A stretch of DNA of 58,671 nucleotides from positions 1-58,671 of the forward strand of contig JAQUJC010000010.1 in assembly GCA_028681135.1 (NCBI GenBank), read 5' to 3'. This stretch comes from Kiritimatiellia bacterium (lineage in GTDB: Bacteria > Verrucomicrobiota > Kiritimatiellia > CAIQIC01 > Lenti-01). This document shows positions 33,459 to 42,868 of this stretch, piece by piece (within the stretch, counting starts at the first letter, position 1; each line of letters begins with the position of its first letter). The notes beneath the pieces are model-generated. The model had not been told where the DNA came from. It saw nothing but the letters and a program-made list of their open reading frames with translations, and ran no database searches. A program made the position numbers and the translations under genes.

Positions 33459-35462
33459 TTATGGCGTCAGAAAGGTCCCGAGGAGTTTAAGCCCCTTCTC
33501 GACGTGTCGGCGGTCGGAGGGGGATAAGTCGTCCAAAAGGGTCCCGGCCGACTCGGAAGACTCGCCATCGAGGACCTGCGTGAGCATGGCATTCAGGTCA
33601 GGCCGCACCCGTGGCTGACGCAGCGATCCGCGCACACGGAGAGGGATCATCAGCCCGCCGTCTGCGTAGGGCAGCACATCCGAACGGTCCTTGCCGCCGG
33701 TCAGCCGGGCGGTTTCCTCCGGGGACACCAGGACCTTGGCGGCAAGATCGAGACGGTCGTCGAAAGGGTGTAGGGTGCCAGTGAATTCCGTGCGATAGTG
33801 GGGCATGGCCAGGCAGGTATTCGTTAGCGTCGCCGTGCCGTTACGCAGGGCAAGGGTGACGGTGGCGGCAGGGTAGTGCGAGGTCGTGGTGGTGGCGGCC
33901 GCTTGCTTGGGTTGCTCGACCTTCATTTTCAGGCGCGGCACAACCTGCAGCAGAATCGGATGGTCAAGCTGCCGCCAGACGTGGTCCATCAGCGAACTGT
34001 CGGGGCCGACGCTTTGCAGGTTGTCAATGCGGGCTTGGGCGTCGGCCATCAGCGTTCGGATGGCAGGCTCCGCAACGCCCTGGCCGCTTGCGCTCGCGTC
34101 CAGGTGGAGCGTGCCCGAGATTCCGGTGAACGCATCAAAACCGTTGGCCGCCAATGCCGGACCGATTTCCAGCCGATCCGCCGTCAGATATTCTAGTTGG
34201 TAAGTCAACGGACAGGCCAGGAGTTGAGCATTGCCGCGCGCCTCGATCACCCCGCTGTAGGCCGCACACTTTGCAGCAGGAATGTCCAGCGTGCCATCGT
34301 GCAGTGTGGCCGAGATGCTACCGTGTTCAAAGCGGTTCTGCCCATAGGCGATAGAGGGGAAAGCGAGTGTGGCCTGAGCCTGTGCATGCTTGAGCGCGAG
34401 AGCCACTGTGGGAAAGGGTACCAGCGCAATCGTGCCCGGTGGTGGCGTACACGATGATGTTGAAAGGCGCATAGACGCCGGCAATTCTGCGCCACCGAGC
34501 AGATGGGCCGCGACCGTCGGCGGCAGCGAGACGTTGCCCGTCAGCGTGAGGTCACCTGCAACGGGATAGGCCTCTGTGGCATCTGCTGTCTGGGCTTTCA
34601 ACTGGATGTCCAGGGTATCGGCAATGGCACCGTGGATATTCAGTTCGGCTCTCAGGCGCTGGAAGGGCAGGGTCGCTGACGGCAGCAATGCCCGCACGTC
34701 GGCGAAGTCACGGATGTCGAGTTCCGCCGTAAGGGTGGCCGGCCACGAGCCAGGCTGGTCGGCATAGTCGGCGATGGCAGGGCCGGCCAACGTGAATTGG
34801 AATCCCGAGGCATTTCCAATGGCGGCGCGGCCTTCCATTCGCAGCGGCCGATCCGGCGCATAATCGCGCAGGGTGAAATTCAGGTCCGACAGTGTGAAGC
34901 AGTCGCCGCCGGACGCCGCATCCCGGCGAATGAATTCGACGCGCGCATCGGTGATGTCCACCCAGCGGATGGCGAGAGGTGAGGCGGGAGGGGGAGGGGG
35001 CTCTGCCGGTGATGTCGCCGTCGGCTGATCGGGACCGCTAGGGGCGGTGACAGATTGAGCGGAAGCATCCGGTTCTCGTGGCGGGGAGCGGAGCAAGTCC
35101 GATACGTTATAGGTGCCATCTTCCTTTTTTACGATGCGCACCGTCGGCTGATCGACCTGCAGGCTCGTAATTTCTTTGTTGCGGAAGTCCACAGTGGCGG
35201 AAAAAGTCCGAATGGATGCAAATTCCTCCCGGCCGTCCTTTTCCTTGAGGGCGGCATCCCGTACGATAAGGGTAAATGGGAACAGGCGGTAGTCGATCCG
35301 GCTGTACTCGGCCGGTCGGTCAGTTGTCCGTTCGATGAAGCTCGTTGCCGCCGTCTTGAAGGCGGGGGTGTTCAGCAGGTGCCGCAGCGTGAAATGAGCG
35401 GTGGCCAACAGAAAAAGGACCGTGCCGATGAGCCAAAGCAAGAACCAACAAAACTGTTTCAT
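33459..35462 (-). CDS. AsmA-family membrane-anchored protein
   Basis: A 667-aa protein with one N-terminal membrane helix (FCWFLLWLIGTVLFLLATAH) followed by a long beta-rich periplasmic region. AsmA/YhdP-like features are seen: LFPFTLIVRDAALKEKDG, TFSATVDFRNKEITSLQVDQ, FTLSDLNFTLRDY, and a C-terminal AsmA_2-like part (YLTADRLEIGPALAANGFDA, GISGTLHLDAS, RSDVLPYADGGLMIPLRVRG). These proteins are thought to move or organise phospholipids between inner and outer membrane, which supports a Gram-negative envelope. A Pro-rich linker lies near residue 160. It stands 103 bp upstream of the TPR gene on the same strand. Confidence 0.77.
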   Translation of the reverse strand: MKQFCWFLLWLIGTVLFLLATAHFTLRHLLNTPAFKTAATSFIERTTDRPAEYSRIDYRLFPFTLIVRDAALKEKDGREEFASIRTFSATVDFRNKEITSLQVDQPTVRIVKKEDGTYNVSDLLRSPPREPDASAQSVTAPSGPDQPTATSPAEPPPPPASPLAIRWVDITDARVEFIRRDAASGGDCFTLSDLNFTLRDYAPDRPLRMEGRAAIGNASGFQFTLAGPAIADYADQPGSWPATLTAELDIRDFADVRALLPSATLPFQRLRAELNIHGAIADTLDIQLKAQTADATEAYPVAGDLTLTGNVSLPPTVAAHLLGGAELPASMRLSTSSCTPPPGTIALVPFPTVALALKHAQAQATLAFPSIAYGQNRFEHGSISATLHDGTLDIPAAKCAAYSGVIEARGNAQLLACPLTYQLEYLTADRLEIGPALAANGFDAFTGISGTLHLDASASGQGVAEPAIRTLMADAQARIDNLQSVGPDSSLMDHVWRQLDHPILLQVVPRLKMKVEQPKQAAATTTTSHYPAATVTLALRNGTATLTNTCLAMPHYRTEFTGTLHPFDDRLDLAAKVLVSPEETARLTGGKDRSDVLPYADGGLMIPLRVRGSLRQPRVRPDLNAMLTQVLDGESSESAGTLLDDLSPSDRRHVEKGLKLLGTFLTP

Positions 35463-35590
35463 GCCTTGTTATAGGCCATCCGATGGCGGTGGCCCAAGCA
35501 GAATGTTGGCCCCCAGCCCTGCTTTCTCAGTGCTGCTCGCTGGTTGGGGCGTTTAAGCGCGTTTGAGGTATTTTGATTTGACCGCTTGAC

Positions 35591-35621
35591 TTTACATTAA
35601 CAATTGATCATAGTGTATAAT
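35591..35621 (+). promoter_or_regulatory. Candidate rpoD promoter
   Basis: A perfect -10 box TATAAT (35616-35621) lies 35 bp before the rpoD ATG in an unusually AT-rich stretch. Upstream are TTTACA (35591-35596, 19-nt spacer) and TTGACT (35586-35591, too far at 24 nt). The -10 is convincing, the -35 uncertain. Confidence 0.55.
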
Positions 35622-35656
35622 GCTTCAAACAAAAACCAAGGACTCAACCCCATCTC

Positions 35657-37912
35657 ATGCCATCAACATCCAAGAAATCCGTTTCATCCCCCCCTCCTGC
35701 CAAGCGCAAAACCCCGACTAAATCCGCGGTCAAATCCACGCGTCAACCGAAGGTGACGGCTTCCAAGGCCGCCCGATCCAAGTCCACCGCAACGGCAAAA
35801 CCGGCGGGGAAGGGTGCCCCTAAGGCTAAGGCGACGGCCAAGCCCAAATCGGGCGGCAAGGCCACGGCCAAGACTAAGGCAACGACCAAGGCGAAACCGG
35901 CGGCACGCAAATTGAAGCCGACGCCCACGGCAAAGCCGGTTGCCAAGACGCCGCCCGTTACCAAGACGAAGGCTAAACCCAAGCCTGCCGCTACGTCTAC
36001 GGCTGCCGCTAAATCTAAATCGCGAGCCCAACCTAAGCCGGCGGCCAAGACTCGCTCCAAGCCTGCCTCCAAACCGAAAGCGGCGGCCAAACCCAAAGCG
36101 AAGCCGGCAGCCAAGCCCAAGGCGGCGCCCAAAGCGAAGCCGGCAGCCAAGCCGAAAGCGGCGGCCAAACCCAAAGCGGCAAGCGTGGCGACAGCGGCGA
36201 AAAAGGCCAGCGCCCCCAAAGCCCCGGTTTCGCCTAAGAGCGTGGCGAAGGTCCCCATTGAAAAAGTGGCGGTGCGGCTGGAAAAGAAAGCGGACTATCT
36301 CGAGCAGATTATCAGCTATGCCCGCGACCATTCCGGCAAAATCCAATCGGATGTCCTGAACGACTTTCTGCCGCAGGAAGCGTCCACGCCGGAAGCCGTC
36401 GAGCAACTCATCGGGAAGCTACACAAGCTGGATATCGAGATCGTGGCGGACATCGAAGCAGCCGCAGTGGCGAAACCGGCCGACAAGGCAAAAGGGGGGG
36501 GGACGCGCACCGAAAGTTCCGTCATTGATGACCCCGTGCGGATGTACCTCAAGCAGATGGGGCAGGTGCCCTTGCTGACGCGCGAACAAGAGGTGGAAAT
36601 TTCCAAGCGTATCGAGGAAGCGGAACTGCACGCCAAAAATCTGCTGCACCGGTTTGGATTTGTCTCGGCGTCATATGCGGAAATGATCGATCGCCTGAAT
36701 ACGTCACGGGAACGGTTTGACCGGGTGATCAGCGATAAGCAGAACGGCGATAAATGCGAAATTGGCCGGGATAAATATTTTGGGGATATCATTCCCAAGC
36801 TGACGCGCAATGTCGCGACGGCAAAAGACCAAGTGGGTAAACGCTTTGAAAAGTTGTATGCCACGAGCATTTCGAAAGCGGAGCACGAACGTCGGCAAAA
36901 AGCGTTTGTCCAGGCCCGTGATCGATTGGCCAACCTGTTGAATACCTATCAATTTAAACAAAAAGTCATTGAAGACTTTGCCTTGCACGCGGAGGTGGTG
37001 CGACGGGCCTTCGAGCGGTTGGATACACGTATACAGGAGGCTGAAAAATCGCGTCACGAGGCGAAACGCGACCAGCTTAAACCGCTCCGTAAGGAATTGA
37101 AACTGCTGGAAAAAGAGCAGTATCTGCGCCTGGATGAGTTTCGCGTTCAGCATGCGGAACTGCAGAAGTGGCTGCGCAAGGGGCTCGTGGCCAAAACGGA
37201 GATGGTGGAAGCCAATCTGCGGCTGGTCATTTCCATTGCTAAAAAATATACCAACCGCGGTCTGTCGTTCCTGGACCTGATTCAGGAGGGCAACATGGGG
37301 CTGATGAAGGCGGTGGAGAAGTTTGAATATCAGCGGGGGTACAAATTCAGCACCTATGCCACCTGGTGGATTCGCCAGGCCATCACCCGCTCCATTGCAG
37401 ACCAGGCCCGCACCATCCGCATCCCCGTGCATATGATTGAGACGATCAACAAGCTCATGCGTATTCAAAAGCAACTGGTGCAGGCGTTCGGACGGGAACC
37501 AACGCCGGAAGAAATCGCTGAGGATATGAACTTGCCTGTCGAACGGGTGCGGGCCGTCCTGAAAATGTCGCAACAGCCGATTTCATTACAGAGCCCGGTG
37601 GGCGACAGCGAAGATACGCATTTTGGCGATTTCATCGAAGACAAAACGGCGGAAAATCCAAGTGAAATGACGGCCTACAGTCTGCTCAAGGAGCGCCTGC
37701 AAGACGTGCTGGGTACCTTGACGGATCGTGAGCAGGATGTGCTGACGCTACGCTTCGGCCTCGCGGATGGCTATTCACGCACCCTGGAGGAGGTCGGCAA
37801 AAAGTTTCAGGTGACGCGCGAACGCATTCGCCAAATCGAGGCCAAGGCCTTACGGAAAATGCGCCATCCGACCCGAATCCGAAAGCTGGAAGGTTTCCTG
37901 GATAATGACTGA
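35657..37912 (+). CDS. rpoD: Primary sigma factor with long Lys/Ala/Pro-rich N-terminal extension
   Basis: A 751-aa sigma-70. Residues from about 205 onward are canonical: region 1.1-like ([20 protein letters not shown]), 1.2 ([20 protein letters not shown]), the non-conserved region, 2.1-2.4 ([40 protein letters not shown]), 3 ([20 protein letters not shown]) and 4.2 ([20 protein letters not shown]). In front sits a ~200-residue low-complexity tail built from KPAAKPKAA-type repeats, highly basic and disordered, like histone H1 tails. The ATG at 35657 is the first of the frame and a -10 box lies just upstream, so the tail appears genuinely expressed. A nine-G run (36494-36502) encodes a Gly linker before region 1.2. 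The following gene starts 60 bp later. Confidence 0.95.
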   Translation: MPSTSKKSVSSPPPAKRKTPTKSAVKSTRQPKVTASKAARSKSTATAKPAGKGAPKAKATAKPKSGGKATAKTKATTKAKPAARKLKPTPTAKPVAKTPPVTKTKAKPKPAATSTAAAKSKSRAQPKPAAKTRSKPASKPKAAAKPKAKPAAKPKAAPKAKPAAKPKAAAKPKAASVATAAKKASAPKAPVSPKSVAKVPIEKVAVRLEKKADYLEQIISYARDHSGKIQSDVLNDFLPQEASTPEAVEQLIGKLHKLDIEIVADIEAAAVAKPADKAKGGGTRTESSVIDDPVRMYLKQMGQVPLLTREQEVEISKRIEEAELHAKNLLHRFGFVSASYAEMIDRLNTSRERFDRVISDKQNGDKCEIGRDKYFGDIIPKLTRNVATAKDQVGKRFEKLYATSISKAEHERRQKAFVQARDRLANLLNTYQFKQKVIEDFALHAEVVRRAFERLDTRIQEAEKSRHEAKRDQLKPLRKELKLLEKEQYLRLDEFRVQHAELQKWLRKGLVAKTEMVEANLRLVISIAKKYTNRGLSFLDLIQEGNMGLMKAVEKFEYQRGYKFSTYATWWIRQAITRSIADQARTIRIPVHMIETINKLMRIQKQLVQAFGREPTPEEIAEDMNLPVERVRAVLKMSQQPISLQSPVGDSEDTHFGDFIEDKTAENPSEMTAYSLLKERLQDVLGTLTDREQDVLTLRFGLADGYSRTLEEVGKKFQVTRERIRQIEAKALRKMRHPTRIRKLEGFLDND

Positions 37913-37972
37913 GAAAAACGGTAACCCCACAAACACAACCCATATGGGCCAGATGGGCCCGAAAGAGGACGT

Positions 37973-39313
37973 ATGACAAGTACCATTAATCAAATTGTGA
38001 AACGCGATGGCACGGTGGTGGCCTACGATCGCGATCGGATTGGCACCGCTATTTTTAAGGCGGCGGCTGCTGTGAGCGAATTTGAACGCCCTGAGGCGGA
38101 TCGGATCGCACAGTTGGTCGAAGAACGGCTGCTGGCGAATTTTGGGAAAGAGTCCACGCCGTCGGTCGAAGAGATTCAAGACCTGGTGGAAGAGACCCTG
38201 ATTATGGAAAGCCACGCCCAAACAGCCCGGGCGTATATCCGCTATCGTCGTGACCGGCAGATGGAGCGCACCCAGCGAGCGTACCAATTTGAGGCCACCG
38301 ACAACATTCCCTACAAGAAAATCTATGAAGTGCTGCGTTGGAACATGGACCATGGGTGCGACACGGTCGATGGCTTGAATCAAATCATTGCCGATGGTCA
38401 GCTCCCTGACCTGATTGCGGCCTGTGAAGACCGTTACGATAAGGAAGTGGCCGCGGGAGCCAAGGTGTTTATGGAGCATTTGCCGGATGTGCGGGTCTTC
38501 TTTATTGCCGGCCCCAGCTCATCCAGCAAGACCACCACCACGATCAAGGTCAGCGAAAAATTGGCCGAAGCGGGCAAGGAATTCCTGGCGCTAAACATCG
38601 ACCATTATTTCTTCGATCTGGATCACCATCCCAAAGATGAATTTGGGGACTACGATTACGAGACGCCGCATGCCCTGGACCTTAAGCTGATCGATCAGCA
38701 CGTCGCCGAGTTGTTGGCTGGCAAGCGGATCAAAACACCTCATTACGACTTCAAAACCGGTACGCGCGAACTGGGTGTCTATGATATGGAACTGGGAAAA
38801 AACCAGATTCTATTGATCGATTCGTTGCACGGTTTGTTCGGTGAGATGACCCAGAGCACGCCCGATGAAAAGAAATTCAAGCTCTATATCGAGACCCTGG
38901 GACAGGTGCGTAATCACGAAGGGCTGTTTATGCGCTGGGCGGATAACCGCCTGTTGCGACGGATGATTCGCGATAGCTGGCACCGGAATCTCCAGCCGGA
39001 ACAAACCCTGACGCACTGGCATTATGTGCGGCGCAGCGAATTGCGCAATATCATCCCGTTCATTGGCACAGTGGATTACCTGGTCAACAGCGCCATGCCC
39101 TTTGAATTGCCGATTCTGAAAGATCGCCTGTTCAAGTATTTCCCCCCAGCGATGGAGAAATTCAAAGATGATGCCAAGCGGCAGGATGCCTACGTCCGTG
39201 CCAAGCGTGTCTACGAGACCCTGAAGGATCTGACCCCGGTCTCGGACGACAGCGCCGTACCGGAAACATCCTTGCTGCGCGAGTTCATCGGCGGCAGCGC
39301 GTACACGTATTGA
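37973..39313 (+). CDS. ATP-cone / uridine-kinase-like P-loop fusion protein
   Basis: A 446-aa protein. Residues about 5-95 form an ATP-cone (IVKRDGTVVAYDRDRIGTAI, STPSVEEIQDLVEETLI), the nucleotide-sensing domain of ribonucleotide reductases and NrdR. A linker leads to a kinase domain of the uridine-kinase/phosphoribulokinase class: VFFIAGPSSSSKTTTTIKVS (P-loop at about 180-187), LALNIDHYFFDLDHHPKDEF, YDYETPHALDLKLIDQHVAE, then ILLIDSLHGLFGEMT and a helical C-terminus. The P-loop GPSSSSKT resembles uridine kinase GxSGSGKT. A nucleoside-type substrate with allosteric control by ATP/dATP is my inference. It follows rpoD by 60 bp and precedes a strong terminator, so it may be in the rpoD transcript. 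Confidence 0.78.
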   Translation: MTSTINQIVKRDGTVVAYDRDRIGTAIFKAAAAVSEFERPEADRIAQLVEERLLANFGKESTPSVEEIQDLVEETLIMESHAQTARAYIRYRRDRQMERTQRAYQFEATDNIPYKKIYEVLRWNMDHGCDTVDGLNQIIADGQLPDLIAACEDRYDKEVAAGAKVFMEHLPDVRVFFIAGPSSSSKTTTTIKVSEKLAEAGKEFLALNIDHYFFDLDHHPKDEFGDYDYETPHALDLKLIDQHVAELLAGKRIKTPHYDFKTGTRELGVYDMELGKNQILLIDSLHGLFGEMTQSTPDEKKFKLYIETLGQVRNHEGLFMRWADNRLLRRMIRDSWHRNLQPEQTLTHWHYVRRSELRNIIPFIGTVDYLVNSAMPFELPILKDRLFKYFPPAMEKFKDDAKRQDAYVRAKRVYETLKDLTPVSDDSAVPETSLLREFIGGSAYTY

Positions 39314-39349
39314 GCGGCCAATCCTGAACGGTCGCTTGAGCGGATGCCA

Positions 39350-39377
39350 GGCGCGGGAATTTTTCCCGCGCCTTTTT
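39350..39377 (+). terminator. Intrinsic terminator after the ATP-cone kinase gene
   Basis: Perfect 10-bp stem GGCGCGGGAA / TTCCCGCGCC with a 3-nt loop, followed by five T. It lies 36 bp after the stop codon. Confidence 0.92.
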
Positions 39378-39505
39378 CATGCAGCGAATGGGAAGGCCGC
39401 CGCACGCTGATTTTCAGCGACTGCCGACGCGAGGAGATGCCGCCTAAGCCGTAATAACAAGGGGAACCATGTGAGTCTCACATATTATAATAACCGAGAC
39501 AGGGG

Positions 39506-39530
39506 GGGAGCTAAGGGGGTCTTAGCTCCC
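39506..39530 (-). terminator. Strong hairpin downstream of thrC
   Basis: Perfect 10-bp stem GGGAGCTAAG / CTTAGCTCCC with a 5-nt loop, 17 bp past the thrC stop. There is no T tract on either side, so it may be a weak or factor-dependent terminator or an RNA-stabilising stem. Confidence 0.45.
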
Positions 39531-39546
39531 TGGCCGGACGCTTACA

Positions 39547-40941
39547 TTAAAGGGCATGGGCGGCGACATAGTCTTTGACGGTGGCGGCGGAGTTGGCGAG
39601 GGTGTCGCAGCGGGTAGGGAGCGTTTCCAACGCATCGAGCATCGGATGATGGGCCAGATCCTGTTCTGTGGCCTCGAGAATGGCGTCGGGGAACTTGGCG
39701 GGGTGGGCCGTCGCGAGGCAGATCATGGGTTCTTCGCGTTCATTGAACTGCTGGGCGACGAAGACGCCCGCGGCGGTATGCGGATCGAGCAGATAGCCAT
39801 GCTTTTCCTGAAAATGGCGGATGGTGGCCAGGGTGTGCTTGGTATCGGACGCTCCGGCGACAATCTCCGTATCGAGGTGGCCGCAGGGATCGAGGGGTAT
39901 GTCCAGGCGGCCTTCCATGGCGAAGCGGGTCATCAGGCGGGCCATGATGTGAGGGTCCTGACCGACCTTGTAGTAGAGCCAGCGTTCGAAATTGCTGGCG
40001 ACCTGGATGTCCATCGAGGGATTGATGGTCGCGACCACGGCCCCCTTGGCATAGACGCCGGTGTTGAAAAAGCGGGCCAGGATGTCGTTTTCGTTGGTGG
40101 CAAGGACCAGACGGCGAATGGGTAGACCCATTTGCTTGGCATACCAGCCGGCCAGGATATCGCCGAAGTTGCCGGTGGGGACCGCAAACTGGACGCCCGG
40201 AGCACCGGTGGTCTCCATGACGCGCAGCGTGGCATAGACGTAATAGACGATCTGGCTGAGCACACGGGCCCAGTTGACGGAGTTGACGGTGCCGAGGGCA
40301 TGGGCATCCTTGAAGGGCAGATCGTTGAACAGGGTTTTCATCAGGAGCTGGCAGTCATCGAAACTGCCATCGACCGCCAGATTGAAAACGTTGTCGTCGA
40401 GGACCGAGGTCATCTGGCGTTCTTGAAGGGGGCTGATCCGCCCGCGCGGATGCATCACAAAGATGTGAATGCGCTGCTGGCCGCGGATGCCGGCGATGGC
40501 GGCCGAACCGGTGTCGCCGCTGGTGGCGGCCAGAATATTCAGACGACTGTTGCGTTCCTCAAGGATTTCCTCGAAGAGGCGTCCGAGAAACTGCAGCGCG
40601 ATATCTTTGAAGGCGAGGGTTGGACCGTGAAAGAGTTCGAGAACATGCAGGGGGCCGACAGCACGGACGGGGGCGACGTCAGGATGGGCGAAGGTGGCAT
40701 AGGTGTCGGTGATCAGCTCGCGCAGGCGCGGCTCGGGGATGTCGTCGGCAAACAGGCGGATGATGGCCAGGGCCAACTCGGGATAATCGAGCTGCTTCCA
40801 GTCGTCGAGGTCGTCGACAATGGAAGGGATGCGGTCGGGGATGAGCAACCCGCCGTCGCGAGCCAGGCCGGTCATGACGGCGTCTTTGAAGGAGAGCGGC
40901 GTCTGTGCGCCGCGGGTACTAATATAACGGATGGGGTCCAT
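39547..40941 (-). CDS. thrC: Threonine synthase
   Basis: ThrC converts O-phosphohomoserine to threonine with PLP, the last step of threonine synthesis. The 464-aa protein has the long-form layout: N-terminal YISTRGAQTPLSFKDAVMTG, LARDGGLLIPD, ELFHGPTLAFKDIALQFLGR (with the PLP Lys in FKD), ILAATSGDTGSAAIAGIRGQ, VMHPRGRISPLQERQMTSV, FAVPTGNFGDILAGWYAKQM and NPSMDIQVASNFERWLYY. Length and motifs fit the Gram-negative/yeast-type class. No other threonine genes are adjacent. The ATG at 40941 opens a 464-codon frame; I see no obvious ribosome site. Confidence 0.95.
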   Translation of the reverse strand: MDPIRYISTRGAQTPLSFKDAVMTGLARDGGLLIPDRIPSIVDDLDDWKQLDYPELALAIIRLFADDIPEPRLRELITDTYATFAHPDVAPVRAVGPLHVLELFHGPTLAFKDIALQFLGRLFEEILEERNSRLNILAATSGDTGSAAIAGIRGQQRIHIFVMHPRGRISPLQERQMTSVLDDNVFNLAVDGSFDDCQLLMKTLFNDLPFKDAHALGTVNSVNWARVLSQIVYYVYATLRVMETTGAPGVQFAVPTGNFGDILAGWYAKQMGLPIRRLVLATNENDILARFFNTGVYAKGAVVATINPSMDIQVASNFERWLYYKVGQDPHIMARLMTRFAMEGRLDIPLDPCGHLDTEIVAGASDTKHTLATIRHFQEKHGYLLDPHTAAGVFVAQQFNEREEPMICLATAHPAKFPDAILEATEQDLAHHPMLDALETLPTRCDTLANSAATVKDYVAAHAL

Positions 40942-41004
40942 GGCTGTGCGTTATAGGCTGAGCGGGGAATAGAATCAAGCGTTTAGCCGCGGTTGAGCCG
41001 CGGA

Positions 41005-41949
41005 TCAGGGCAGGGCGAGACTGAAGCCCATGACCTGTGCCGACAGAAACAAGATGAACAGCGCGATCATGACCAGGGCTTCGGAGCGCACAAATTGGCC
41101 ATGAGTCGTGACAAATATCTGGAGCAGAACGCCCGCGACAATCAGCAGCGGAAGGTCGCGGCTGGTGATCAGGGGGTCAATAGGCAGGGGACGCACCAGA
41201 CAGAGCAGGCCCGCGACGACCAAGCCGGTGAAAATGTTCGAGGCGTATATTTCGCCGAGGGTGACATCGGCCTGATGGTGCAGGATGGCGCCCAGGGCAA
41301 TCGCCAACTCGGGCAGGGAGGTGCCAAAGGCATAGAAGGTTACCCCGATGAGCAGATCGCTCATGCCCAGATACCGCGCGAGGAGCGTGCCCTGACCGAC
41401 AATCCAATTGGCGCCCAACACGACCATGCCGACGCCAATGACCATGATTAGCAGATCGCGCGAGGGCCGAGAAATAGGGGCGATGCTCGGCAGGCGGCGT
41501 TGTTCGCGGGCATCGTCTACAGTCCGACGAAAATAAGGGATATAGGCCGCAATGAGGATCACGCCATCTGTGCGGCTGAGCGTGCCATCCATGGACAGGA
41601 TGAGCAGGAGAGAGGAGGACAGGATCATCCAACTGGATTCCCGCTCGCGAATGGTCGGGCCCACGGTAATCGGTCGCCATAAAGCGCAGATGCCCGCGAC
41701 AAAGGTCAGCGTAACGAAGTTGGAGCCGACGATATTGCCCATGGCGGCGGCCGGTTGGCCGCTCAGGGAGGCAAAGATGGAGACGCACAGCTCGGGCAGT
41801 GAGGTCATGACGGCCACCAGCAGGACCGTCACGACCAACGGCGAGACGCGCAGCCAGGCCGCAATCTTGGGAATGCGCCGCAAGACAAGTTCCGTGCCCG
41901 ACCAGAGCAAAGCAATGCCCCCCGAAAAAATAAGCAGGGGGATCAACAT
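41005..41949 (-). CDS. Calcium/cation antiporter (CaCA family, YrbG-like)
   Basis: A 314-aa inner-membrane protein with about ten helices in two inverted halves. Each half carries the alpha-repeat of Na+/Ca2+ exchangers: VAVMTSLPELCVSIFASLSG with MGNIVGSNFVTL in the first, and YAFGTSLPELAIALGAILHH with LGEIYASNIFTGL in the second. The acidic residues in both SLPE motifs, which bind the cation, are present. Ion specificity cannot be read from sequence. It stands on the minus strand 63 bp upstream of thrC. Confidence 0.88.
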   Translation of the reverse strand: MLIPLLIFSGGIALLWSGTELVLRRIPKIAAWLRVSPLVVTVLLVAVMTSLPELCVSIFASLSGQPAAAMGNIVGSNFVTLTFVAGICALWRPITVGPTIRERESSWMILSSSLLLILSMDGTLSRTDGVILIAAYIPYFRRTVDDAREQRRLPSIAPISRPSRDLLIMVIGVGMVVLGANWIVGQGTLLARYLGMSDLLIGVTFYAFGTSLPELAIALGAILHHQADVTLGEIYASNIFTGLVVAGLLCLVRPLPIDPLITSRDLPLLIVAGVLLQIFVTTHGQFVRSEALVMIALFILFLSAQVMGFSLALP

Positions 41950-42078
41950 GGGGTGGGGGCTTTTGTCAAAGTCAAGGGTGCATGAAGGTTACCTTCGCCG
42001 TCCCAGGGGCGATGGCTCGCGAGATGGGGGGGGGCGATGGTCGTCAGGGCCATCACGCGCTTCCCTCAGGAGAGCAGG

Positions 42079-42164
42079 TGGTGCCCGGGGCGGGAGTCGA
42101 ACCCGCACTTCCTTGCGGAAAAGGGATTTTAAGTCCCTTGCGTCTGCCATTTCGCCACCCGGGC
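42079..42164 (-). tRNA. tRNA-Leu (anticodon UAA)
   Basis: Complete cloverleaf on the minus strand: acceptor stem GCCCGGG / CCCGGGC followed by A and an encoded CCA (42079-42081); anticodon loop CTTAAAA with anticodon TAA (42129-42131) on the stem GGGA.../TCCC; a long type-II variable arm as expected for Leu; T-arm GCGGGTTCGACTCCCGC. Length 86 nt with CCA. Confidence 0.96.
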
Positions 42165-42468
42165 TGTTGCGCTACAATCATTCACTTTCCCCAATAGGTA
42201 GGGGGATGGGGCTCACTCTTTGCCGCGACGAACTGAATCGAACGGCTTCTGCTTATCCGCGGCGCGTAAAGCACACAAAAAGCACACCGCCGATTACAGG
42301 GAGTTTTCATGGCAGGAAAGTATGCCATAATTGCGGCCCAGTTCAATCTCGCATCGCAAGTCCCCGCTTGCATGGCAACTAACGACAAAAATTGTATCGA
42401 AATATTGGGGGGTGGGGGTATGGTGTGAGGCGATGTAATTTTGTACGTGTTCAACCCGAGGAGCCAGC
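42165..42468. other. Intergenic region upstream of gcvH
   Basis: 304 bp. I looked for a glycine riboswitch and saw neither its core segments nor tandem aptamers. The only clear signal is the GAGGAG ribosome site before gcvH. An AT-rich patch around 42385-42410 may hold the promoter but no boxes are convincing. Confidence 0.5.
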
Positions 42469-42846
42469 ATGTTTGAAGAAAGCCAATGTAGATTCGCGGC
42501 CAGCCACGAGTGGGTGTTTGTTGCGGGCGATGTCGCCACGGTGGGGATCAGCGATTATGCCCAAAAGGAAATCAGCGATATTGTGTTTGTCGAATTGCCC
42601 GCGGTGGGCGCGACGGTGGCGCAAGGCAAGGCCTGCGCCGTTATTGAATCGGTGAAAGCCGCGGCGGATTTCATGGCGCCGGTGTCGGGTGAGATCATAG
42701 CGATCAATGAGGCGCTGGCGGATACCCCCGAATTAGTTAATCAGTCGCCTCAGGGCGAGGGCTGGTTTGTAAAGATTCGGATGACGGATTCGACCGAGTT
42801 GGATGGGTTGATGGATTTTGCAGCGTATCAGCACACCCTGTCTTGA
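42469..42846 (+). CDS. gcvH: Glycine cleavage system H protein
   Basis: GcvH carries the lipoyl arm that shuttles the aminomethyl group between the P, T and L proteins. The 125-aa protein shows SHEWVFVAGDVATVGISDYA, IVFVELPAVGATV and the lipoylation motif VIESVKAAADFMAPVSGE with the modified Lys, followed by NEALADTPELVNQSPQGEGW. A GAGGAG site lies about 6 nt before ATG 42469. It heads a gcvH-gcvPA-gcvPB-lipoate ligase operon. gcvT and lpd are not in this window. Confidence 0.95.
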   Translation: MFEESQCRFAASHEWVFVAGDVATVGISDYAQKEISDIVFVELPAVGATVAQGKACAVIESVKAAADFMAPVSGEIIAINEALADTPELVNQSPQGEGWFVKIRMTDSTELDGLMDFAAYQHTLS

Positions 42847-42868
42847 TCGTCGGTTGCTGAATTCCCCC

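Noticed and set aside
35750-36235. Repetitive DNA in the first part of rpoD as a non-coding satellite
   Set aside because: The repeats keep frame for about 160 codons, favour Lys/Ala/Pro codons and join region 1 without a stop, so they are coding.
42165-42468. Glycine riboswitch upstream of gcvH
   Set aside because: I looked for the conserved core of single or tandem aptamers and did not find it.
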